Source of the DNA: an uncultured Clostridia bacterium
Lineage (GTDB): Bacteria > Bacillota_A > Clostridia > Christensenellales > CAG-138
Length of the DNA: 9,646 nucleotides
Assembly (NCBI GenBank): GCA_946539625.1
Contig: CAMNHT010000035.1
Location: 1 to 9,646, forward strand
Direction: 5' to 3'
A model generated the notes under the pieces. The model saw only the letters and a program-made list of their open reading frames with translations, was not told the DNA's origin and searched no databases. Within the stretch, counting starts at the first letter, position 1. Every line of letters starts with the position of its first letter. Below, piece after piece: positions 1 to 5,473 of this stretch. The position numbers were made by a program, and so were the translations under genes.

Positions 1-40
1 ACATGGTTCCTTTCTTGCAGACTTCACAGAACTTACCCAT
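1..40 (-). CDS. rpmB: Ribosomal protein L28, N-terminal fragment (cut by window edge)
   Basis: Read on the minus strand, the first 13 codons encode MGKFCEVCKKGTM, and the gene then runs off the left edge. This matches the start of bacterial L28 (bL28), a small protein of the 50S subunit, in its zinc-binding form: Cys5 and Cys8 make the first CxxC pair, and the family's second pair would lie outside the window. The start is fixed by a near-perfect Shine-Dalgarno sequence (AAGGAGGTG, 55-47) with about 8 bases to the ATG, and by a promoter 36 bases upstream of the ATG. The identification rests on 13 residues, but the combination of their pattern, the strong ribosome binding site and the promoter is convincing. 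Another small CxxC protein is the only real alternative. Confidence 0.8.
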   Translation of the reverse strand, partial: MGKFCEVCKKGTM

Positions 41-46
41 TCAGTC

Positions 47-55
47 CACCTCCTT
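47..55 (-). promoter_or_regulatory. Strong Shine-Dalgarno site of rpmB
   Basis: The minus strand reads AAGGAGGTG here, almost the full anti-16S complement, ending about 8 bases before the ATG at 40-38. It decides the start of the truncated L28 gene and fits the high expression expected of a ribosomal protein. Confidence 0.85.
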
Positions 56-75
56 CAAAAAACTCGAACATTGCA

Positions 76-104
76 ATACTACCACAAGGTTTTCAACAAT
101 GCAA
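76..104 (-). promoter_or_regulatory. Promoter of rpmB
   Basis: On the minus strand, a -35 box TTGCAT (104-99) is followed by a 17-base spacer and a -10 box TAGTAT (81-76). The -10 is preceded by TGG, an extended TGn element. Transcription should start near 70-69, giving a 5' leader of about 30 bases with the ribosome binding site in it. The -10 matches consensus at four of six positions, but the spacing is ideal and the region is AT-rich. An 8-base palindrome ATTGCAAT (70-77) overlaps the predicted start site. Confidence 0.65.
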
Positions 105-133
105 GCATTATTTTTGCAAATCTGACTATTTTT

Positions 134-157
134 CAGAGAATTTATTATTTTTCTCTG
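134..157. repeat. AT-rich inverted repeat between trmL and rpmB
   Basis: CAGAGAA (134-140) and TTCTCTG (151-157) are perfect inverted copies around a 10-base AT-rich loop. It lies 26 bases beyond the trmL stop and just upstream of the rpmB promoter. On the trmL transcript the stem would be followed by AAAAAUAG rather than a U run, so it is a poor intrinsic terminator. It may be a weak transcription attenuator, an mRNA 3' end stabiliser, or chance. No better terminator for trmL is visible, so some readthrough into rpmB is possible. Confidence 0.3.
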
Positions 158-182
158 CCTTTGGGGCGATTTCGGGACGGAT

Positions 183-644
183 TCAGCGCATGCCGAAGAA
201 ATCGTTCTGGCGGAGGGCTTCGTAGACCACGATCGCAACCGCGTTTGAAAGATTCAGCGAGCGCTGGCCGTCGCCCATCGGGATGCGGATCGCCTCGTCC
301 GCGTGCGGAACGAGGATCCTCTCCCCTAAGCCCGCCGTCTCCTTGCCGAACACCAGAAAATCGCCGTCCCGGAATTCGACTTCATCATAGCGGTGTTTTG
401 CGTGCGTAGAGCAATAGAAAAACCGCGCGTCCGGGTACTGTTCCCAAACCTCCTCGATGCTGTCGTGATAAAAGAGCGTCAGCGAATGCCAGTAATCGAG
501 CCCCGCCCTTTTCAGGCTCTTGTCGTCGGTCGAAAAGCCCAAAGGACGCACGAGATGCAGCGCTGCGCCTGTCACGGCACAGGTGCGCGAAATATTGCCC
601 GTATTGCTCGGGATCTCCGGTTCCACAAGTACGATGTGAAGCAT
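183..644 (-). CDS. trmL: tRNA (cytidine/uridine-34 2'-O)-methyltransferase TrmL
   Basis: A 153-residue protein of the SPOUT methyltransferase class, close to the 157 residues of E. coli TrmL. The family uses S-adenosylmethionine to methylate the 2'-OH of the wobble nucleotide 34 in certain leucine tRNAs, in the cytoplasm. All three SPOUT motifs are visible: IPSNTGNISRTC (11-22), LVFGKETAGLGERI (97-110) and IPMGDGQRSLNLSNAVAIVV (121-140). Motifs 2 and 3 form the deep trefoil knot that binds the cofactor. The protein has no extra RNA-binding domain, as expected for minimal TrmL. The start is supported by GGAGGA (655-650) five bases upstream and a promoter at 699-671. It appears to be a single-gene unit, divergent from the VanW-family gene. 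Older annotations call this family CspR or 'rRNA methylase'. TrmL is the better-supported function, by family membership and not by anything unique in this copy. Confidence 0.93.
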   Translation of the reverse strand: MLHIVLVEPEIPSNTGNISRTCAVTGAALHLVRPLGFSTDDKSLKRAGLDYWHSLTLFYHDSIEEVWEQYPDARFFYCSTHAKHRYDEVEFRDGDFLVFGKETAGLGERILVPHADEAIRIPMGDGQRSLNLSNAVAIVVYEALRQNDFFGMR

Positions 645-670
645 ATTGTTCCTCCGATTTCGTCCGCATC

Positions 671-699
671 ATTGTATCACAAATTCGTCGGAATTGCAA
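671..699 (-). promoter_or_regulatory. Promoter of trmL
   Basis: On the minus strand, TTGCAA (699-694) is followed by a 17-base spacer and TACAAT (676-671), with TGA just before the -10 (extended TGn element). The predicted start is near 664, leaving a leader of about 20 bases that contains the GGAGGA site. It does not overlap the divergent promoter at 727-755. Confidence 0.8.
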
Positions 700-726
700 A
701 ATTTCAAAAAACTAAAAGAAAATCTA

Positions 727-755
727 TTGAGATTCAAAGACGACCTTGCTATAAT
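727..755 (+). promoter_or_regulatory. Strong sigma-A-type promoter of the VanW-family gene
   Basis: TTGAGA (727-732), a 17-base spacer and a perfect TATAAT (750-755), preceded by TGC, which gives an extended -10. This is the best promoter in the window. The expected transcription start is at about 761-764, while the only plausible start codon is at 764-766, so the mRNA would have a leader of zero to three bases. Confidence 0.85.
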
Positions 756-763
756 ACGGTATC

Positions 764-2698
764 ATGACTGATTCTGTGACCATGGGCGCCGTTCGCCCGC
801 AATCGAATACCGAATCGTCCTACGCCCGCGATTGGAACGCGCGCCGTACGGCGAGTGCGCAGCCGAATCGCAGCGCGGAGGATCCCTTCGCCGCGGCGAA
901 CGGAACACTGCGCTTTGCAAGCGAACGGAAGGCAGCCGCGCCGACCGGCAAGGCGACAGAAGCCCCGGTCCGTGCGGCGTCCGCTTCCGGGAGCCGTTCT
1001 TCGTCCGGTTCGTCCGCCCGCAGTTCCGCGGGCCACGCTTCGTCCGCACCGAAACGCAGCTCGTCCGGCGGTTCTCAGCCGTCGAAGAAGCGCAGACGCA
1101 GAAAAAAGAAGGCGCGCCGTTTGCTGTTTTTTGCCATCGGCTTCCTGATCCTTGCCGTCGCGATCCTTGTGACCGCCATTTTGCTTGCGGGAAACTGCAC
1201 AAAGAACTGCAAGACGTCCCCCGCCGCAATTGCAACGCCGGAGCCTGTCGCGTCGCTCATGCCCATCGAAACGCCCGAACCAATCACCGATGAGACGATC
1301 ATCATGCGGGACGCGGTGATCGAAGGCGTGAACGTGCGGAATCTGACTGTTTCCGAAGCGCGTGGGCAGGTGAAAAACGCGCTCAAAGAAAAGCGCGACG
1401 CCTTTGACATCACGGTTTCCTATGAAAACTACGACCCGCTGACGCTGACCGCCGACACGATCGGACTCAGCTACAGTGAAGCGGATCTCGACGACGCGCT
1501 CATCAACGCGGCGCGCGGGACGGTAAGCACAGTCAATCTGCCGATGACCTTTGACGGCGAACTGATGAGAAACGCGCTCTATGAGCTGAACGACAAGATC
1601 CCGAACCACGCGGTCAACGCAAGCGTGACGGTCAAATGGAAGACCAACAAGGTCGGCGACGTCAAGTATCAGCAGCCGTACTGGGACTTCACGGCCGGAA
1701 CGAACGGCGCAAAGATCGACTTTACCGATCTGGAAAATCAGATCACCGAGGCGATCGAATCGGGCGATTATACCGCGTCGCTGACGCCGAAGGTCACGGT
1801 CTCCGAACCGGAAATCACGCTCGAATCGCTGCAAAGCCAGCTCACGCTGCTCGGAAGCTATTCAACAAGCTACTACTTCAAGGGCTCGACGTCCACAGAC
1901 GCGGCGCTCGTCGAAAACCGCATGGGACGCGACGCCAACATCACCAAGGCGATCGGCATGATGCAGGTCACGAAGATGGATCCCGGCTCGTCCTTCAGCT
2001 TCAACAAAAAGACCGGCGACCGCACCGAAAAGAAGGGCTGGGCACTGGCGAACGCCGTCTATCAGGGCAGCGGCTACCGCAAGGAACCGGGCGGCGGTGT
2101 CTGTCAGGTCAGCACGACGATCTTCAACGCGATCCTGCGTGCGGGCATCACGCACATCACGCGGTCCCCGCACAGCATCCCGTCCGACTACGTCACAAAG
2201 GAGTTCCGGGACGGTCTCGGCTTTGACGCGACGGTCGACTGGAAGGACAATCACATCGATTTCGGCTTCAAGAACGACACCGGGCACACGATCTACATGT
2301 TCATCTATATCTCCAAAAACAAGGAGAGCTCCCGAAAGAAGAATATCAACGTCGAGATCTACGGGCAAAAGGAAGACGGCGTCGAATACCGCTGCCGCAA
2401 TGAGATCCTTGAGGAGACCTTCTGGAAGGACGACGAAAGCAGGTTCGAATACGAATACGTGAACACGCTTCCCGCCGGCAAGCAGGAACAGGTCCGCACC
2501 CCGCACGACGGCTACGTCGTGAAGACCTACGTGGACAAGTACAAGGACGGCAACTTTGTCAAGACCGTGCGCACGGAGGAGACGACCTATAAGGTCATCT
2601 ATCCGAAATACAACGTCGGTCTCTCCACCCCGACGCCGTCGCCGACCAAGACCCCGAAGCCGACGGCGACGCCGGACCCGGACGACTGGGAACCGTAA
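764..2698 (+). CDS. Membrane-anchored VanW-family cell-envelope protein
   Basis: A 644-residue protein. Residues 1-107 are low-complexity, rich in Ser, Ala and Arg, and probably disordered. A basic stretch (KKRRRRKKKARR, 108-119) precedes one membrane helix (about 120-142), predicting N-in/C-out topology with a surface-exposed body. Residues about 185-345 resemble the repeated peptidoglycan-binding-like domains that precede VanW. The VanW domain spans about 366-505 and includes GGGVCQVSTTIFNAILRAGI (443-462), with Cys447 in the CQVSTT core, and SPHSIPSDYV (468-477). Residues about 565-615 look like a G5-type beta domain, followed by a Pro/Thr-rich tail without a sortase motif. VanW is named after a gene in vanB glycopeptide-resistance clusters, but its biochemical role is not established and most homologues are unrelated to resistance. 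There is no vanHAX-like gene here, so a wall-associated role is inferred and resistance is not. The start at 764 has no Shine-Dalgarno sequence; the next in-frame ATG (782) has none either. Confidence 0.88.
   Translation: MTDSVTMGAVRPQSNTESSYARDWNARRTASAQPNRSAEDPFAAANGTLRFASERKAAAPTGKATEAPVRAASASGSRSSSGSSARSSAGHASSAPKRSSSGGSQPSKKRRRRKKKARRLLFFAIGFLILAVAILVTAILLAGNCTKNCKTSPAAIATPEPVASLMPIETPEPITDETIIMRDAVIEGVNVRNLTVSEARGQVKNALKEKRDAFDITVSYENYDPLTLTADTIGLSYSEADLDDALINAARGTVSTVNLPMTFDGELMRNALYELNDKIPNHAVNASVTVKWKTNKVGDVKYQQPYWDFTAGTNGAKIDFTDLENQITEAIESGDYTASLTPKVTVSEPEITLESLQSQLTLLGSYSTSYYFKGSTSTDAALVENRMGRDANITKAIGMMQVTKMDPGSSFSFNKKTGDRTEKKGWALANAVYQGSGYRKEPGGGVCQVSTTIFNAILRAGITHITRSPHSIPSDYVTKEFRDGLGFDATVDWKDNHIDFGFKNDTGHTIYMFIYISKNKESSRKKNINVEIYGQKEDGVEYRCRNEILEETFWKDDESRFEYEYVNTLPAGKQEQVRTPHDGYVVKTYVDKYKDGNFVKTVRTEETTYKVIYPKYNVGLSTPTPSPTKTPKPTATPDPDDWEP
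1001..1067 (+). repeat. Ser-Ser-Gly/Ala codon repeat in the VanW-family gene
   Basis: The heptamer TCGTCCG occurs four times (1001, 1010, 1040 and 1061), always in the same reading frame and coding Ser-Ser-Gly or Ser-Ser-Ala. It sits in the disordered cytoplasmic segment (residues 80-102) just before the basic stretch and membrane helix. The copies are irregularly spaced, so this is a low-complexity coding tract, not a tandem array. It is a likely place for length change between strains. Confidence 0.55.
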
Positions 2699-2706
2699 AT
2701 AAACGC

Positions 2707-2748
2707 AAAACGGGCTGTAAAGAATCGAATCTTTACAGCCCGTTTTTT
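2707..2748. terminator. Bidirectional intrinsic terminator
   Basis: A 12-bp perfect stem (CGGGCTGTAAAG, 2711-2722, with CTTTACAGCCCG, 2731-2742) is extended to 13 bp by an inner A-T pair (2723/2730), leaving a six-base loop. On the plus strand it is followed by six T (2743-2748), nine bases past the VanW gene stop. On the minus strand the flanking AAAA (2707-2710) becomes a four-U run, so it can also end the tatD transcript, whose stop is at 2753-2755. It serves both convergent units and should be stronger for the plus strand. Confidence 0.95.
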
Positions 2749-2752
2749 ATCC

Positions 2753-3523
2753 TTATGCTTTGATACCGAACGCCTTGAAGCTGTTTTCGTACAGCGTTTC
2801 GGAGAGCGTCTCGGGGTCGAGCCCTTTTAGCTCCGAGAGTTTGGAAAGCGTCAGCACGATGCGGCGCGGATCGTTTCGTGTGCCGCGGAACGGCACCGGC
2901 GTCATATACGGACAGTCCGTTTCGATGAGAAGCCTGTCCAAAGGAAGCTTACCCGCGATCTCCCATTGATGCACCGCATTTTTGAACGTCAGCGCGCCGC
3001 CGAACGCGACATAGAGTCCGAGGTCGATGCATTCCTTTGCGATCTCTAAGCTTGCCGAAAAGCAATGCATCACACCCGAAAGGTTTCCGCGATACCGCCG
3101 CAGAAGGTCCATCGTGTCGCCGTGCGCTTCGCGGTCGTGGATGATAACGGGACGCTTGAGCTCCGCCGCCAGCGCAAGCTGCGCGTCGAAGCACTCCCGC
3201 TGCACGTCGCGCGGGGAGAAATCGTAGTGGAAATCGAGCCCGATCTCGCCGATCGCGACCATCCGCTCATGCGTCAGCGCTTCCCTGATGTGATCGAGCG
3301 TTTCGGGGCGGAACTCGTCCGCGGAATGCGGATGCACGCCGGCGCTGCCGTAAAAGTACGGCACGCGCGAGACGAGATCGACGACCTTGTCGATGCCCGC
3401 TTCGTCGCAGCATGCCTCCATGACGTGCGCGATCCCTGCTTCGGGAAGCGAAGCGATCAGCGTCTCGCGGTCCGCGTCGAACTGTTCATCCAATAGATGC
3501 GCGTGGGTATCGAAGATGCGCAT
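2753..3523 (-). CDS. tatD: TatD family metal-dependent deoxyribonuclease/hydrolase
   Basis: A 256-residue protein of the amidohydrolase superfamily, the usual TatD length. The metal ligands are in place: DTHAHL (5-10; His7, His9), Glu93 in GEIGLD (92-97), His129 in PVIIHD (125-130), His153 in VMHCFS (151-156) and Asp203 in ETDCPYMTP (201-209). Family members are Mg- or Mn-dependent 3'-5' nucleases acting on DNA, linked to DNA repair, and have also been reported to act as D-aminoacyl-tRNA deacylases. The exact substrate here is not shown. I chose the ATG at 3523 because the conserved MRIFDTHAHL begins there and the ATG shares one base with the metG stop (TGATG), implying coupled translation. 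A reading 27 residues longer would overlap metG and has no ribosome binding site. The metG-tatD order is conserved in Bacillus, where rnmV and ksgA follow; here the cluster ends at a terminator instead. Confidence 0.93.
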   Translation of the reverse strand: MRIFDTHAHLLDEQFDADRETLIASLPEAGIAHVMEACCDEAGIDKVVDLVSRVPYFYGSAGVHPHSADEFRPETLDHIREALTHERMVAIGEIGLDFHYDFSPRDVQRECFDAQLALAAELKRPVIIHDREAHGDTMDLLRRYRGNLSGVMHCFSASLEIAKECIDLGLYVAFGGALTFKNAVHQWEIAGKLPLDRLLIETDCPYMTPVPFRGTRNDPRRIVLTLSKLSELKGLDPETLSETLYENSFKAFGIKA

Positions 3524-5472
3524 CAGCGTACCACCCAGCCCGCGGGGAGGTCCTTGACGGGCGACACGAACGCAAGCTCCTTGTCCTCCGGATCGGACGC
3601 GCAAAGGATCATGCCGTGGCTTTCTACGCCGCAGAGCGTAACGGGCTTGAGGTTTGCGACGAGCACCACCGTCTTGCCGATCAGGTCCTCGGGCTTATAC
3701 CAGTTTTTGATGCCGGAAACGACCGTGCGCTCCTCATTGCCCAAGGAGACCGTCAGCTTCAGAAGCTTTTTCGAACGCTTGACCTCCTCACACGCAATGA
3801 CCTTCGCGAGGCGAAGATCGAGCTTCGAAAACTCGTCGTAGCTGATCTCGTCCTTGATCGGGGGCAGCTCGGGCTGCTCCGGCTCTGCGGGCTTTTTCTG
3901 CTTTGCCATCAGCGCTTCCGCCTGCTCCATCACGACCTTCGGGTCGAGGCGGGCAAAGAGGATCTCGGGCTTTTCCGCAACCTTGTTTTCCGACGGATAC
4001 CAGCCGAAATGCTCGAGCGATTCGATATTTCTGGGCTGTGCGCCGATCTCTTTTAAGATGCGCTCCGCCGTCGTCGGCATGAACGACCGCAGAAGATTTG
4101 CGCCGATCGAGATGCTCTCGATGAGGTTATACAGGACTTCCGCAAGGCGGTCCGCTTTCTCGGGATCCTTCGCAAGAACCCACGGCGCGGTCTCGTCGAT
4201 ATACTTGTTGCAGCGGCGGAAGATTCCGAAGATCTCCTCCAGCGCGTCGGATATCACGAGATCGTCCATCGCCTTTTTTACGCGGTCCCGCGCGCCGACG
4301 GCGATCGCTTTGAGCTCCGCGTCGACCGGTTCGGTCACGCCGGTATTTTTCACCGTGCCGCCGAAGTATTTGTTGCTCATGGCGACCGTGCGGTTCACTA
4401 AGTTTCCGAGCGTGTTCGCAAGGTCGGCGTTGAGCCGTTCGATCAGCGTATCCCACGTGATCGTTCCGTCGTTGTCGAACGGCATATCGTGCAGCACGTA
4501 GTAGCGCACCGCATCCACGCCGAACAGCTCGGCGAGGTCGTCGGCATACATAACGTTGCCCTTAGACTTACTCATTTTGCCGTCGCCCTGCAGAAGCCAC
4601 GGATGTCCGAACACCGTCTTCGGCAGCGGAAGGTCAAGTGACATCAGAAAGATCGGCCAGTAGATCGTGTGGAAGCGGATGATGTCCTTTCCGATCACGT
4701 GCAGATCGGCGGGCCAGAGCTTATTGAACAGTTCGGACGATTCGCCGCCGCATTCATAGCCGATGCAGGTGATGTAGTTTGCGAGCGCGTCGAGCCATAC
4801 GTAAACGACATGCTTCGGATCAAACTCGACCGGAATGCCCCACGTAAACGACGTACGCGACACGCAAAGGTCCTGAAGCCCCGGCAGAAGGAAGTTATTC
4901 ATCATCTCATTCTTGCGCGAAACGGGCTTGATGAAATCGGGATGCGTGTTGATGTGCTCGATGAGGCGGTCGGCGTATTTGCTCATCTTGAAGAAGTACG
5001 CTTCCTCCTTTGCGGGCTGCACATCCCTTCCGCAGTCCGGACACTTGCCGTCCTTGAGCTGCGAGGGCGTGAAGAACGATTCGCACGGCACGCAGTACAT
5101 GCCTTCGTAATATCCTTTATAGATATCGCCCTTGTCGTACATGTATTTGAAGATCTTCTGAACCGCTTTGACGTGATCCTCGTCGGTCGTGCGGATGAAA
5201 CGGTCGTAGCTCGTGCCCATAAGGTCCCAGATGCGCTTGATCTCGCCCGCGACGCCGTCGACGTATTCCTTTGGTGTTACGCCGGCGTCCTTCGCCTTCG
5301 TTTCGATCTTCTGCCCATGCTCATCCGTGCCGGTCTGCAGATATACGTCGTAGCCCTCGTAGCGCTTCCATCGCGCGATGGAATCCGCGAGGATCGCCTC
5401 GTAGGTGTTGCCGATGTGCGGCTTGCCGGACGCGTACGCGATCGCGGTGGTGATGTAATACTTCTGTCTCAT
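3523..5472 (-). CDS. metG: Methionyl-tRNA synthetase
   Basis: A 649-residue class I aminoacyl-tRNA synthetase that charges tRNA-Met, including initiator tRNA, in the cytoplasm. The HIGH-type motif is HIGN (19-22) and the KMSKS loop is KMSKSKGN (299-306). A zinc knuckle is formed by Cys127, Cys130, Cys144 and Cys147. The helical anticodon-binding domain covers about 345-500. A lysine- and proline-rich linker (about 520-540) leads to a C-terminal EMAPII/Trbp111-like tRNA-binding domain (about 543-649), which promotes dimerisation and tRNA capture. This is the full-length form also seen in Bacillus. The start at 5472 follows AAGGAGAGG by seven bases and lies one base after the upstream gene's stop. 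A longer reading to 5526 would run into that gene and adds residues without family support. No T-box leader is present upstream, because the gene is embedded in an operon; T-box control, if any, would have to act farther upstream. Confidence 0.97.
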   Translation of the reverse strand: MRQKYYITTAIAYASGKPHIGNTYEAILADSIARWKRYEGYDVYLQTGTDEHGQKIETKAKDAGVTPKEYVDGVAGEIKRIWDLMGTSYDRFIRTTDEDHVKAVQKIFKYMYDKGDIYKGYYEGMYCVPCESFFTPSQLKDGKCPDCGRDVQPAKEEAYFFKMSKYADRLIEHINTHPDFIKPVSRKNEMMNNFLLPGLQDLCVSRTSFTWGIPVEFDPKHVVYVWLDALANYITCIGYECGGESSELFNKLWPADLHVIGKDIIRFHTIYWPIFLMSLDLPLPKTVFGHPWLLQGDGKMSKSKGNVMYADDLAELFGVDAVRYYVLHDMPFDNDGTITWDTLIERLNADLANTLGNLVNRTVAMSNKYFGGTVKNTGVTEPVDAELKAIAVGARDRVKKAMDDLVISDALEEIFGIFRRCNKYIDETAPWVLAKDPEKADRLAEVLYNLIESISIGANLLRSFMPTTAERILKEIGAQPRNIESLEHFGWYPSENKVAEKPEILFARLDPKVVMEQAEALMAKQKKPAEPEQPELPPIKDEISYDEFSKLDLRLAKVIACEEVKRSKKLLKLTVSLGNEERTVVSGIKNWYKPEDLIGKTVVLVANLKPVTLCGVESHGMILCASDPEDKELAFVSPVKDLPAGWVVR

Positions 5473-5473
5473 A

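Noticed and set aside
749..1834. Open frame of 361 codons on the minus strand opposite the VanW-family gene
   Set aside because: Arg/Gly-rich translation without recognisable domain, fully antisense to a well-supported gene and with no ribosome binding site. It is a product of high GC content and codon bias.
764..2698. Glycopeptide-resistance cassette suggested by the VanW domain
   Set aside because: No vanH, vanA/B ligase, vanX, vanY or VanRS two-component genes are nearby, and VanW domains are common in susceptible Clostridia.
3524..3604. Longer tatD start giving 27 extra residues
   Set aside because: The extension lies inside metG, is Arg/Gly-rich, and the conserved family N-terminus begins at the ATG at 3523.
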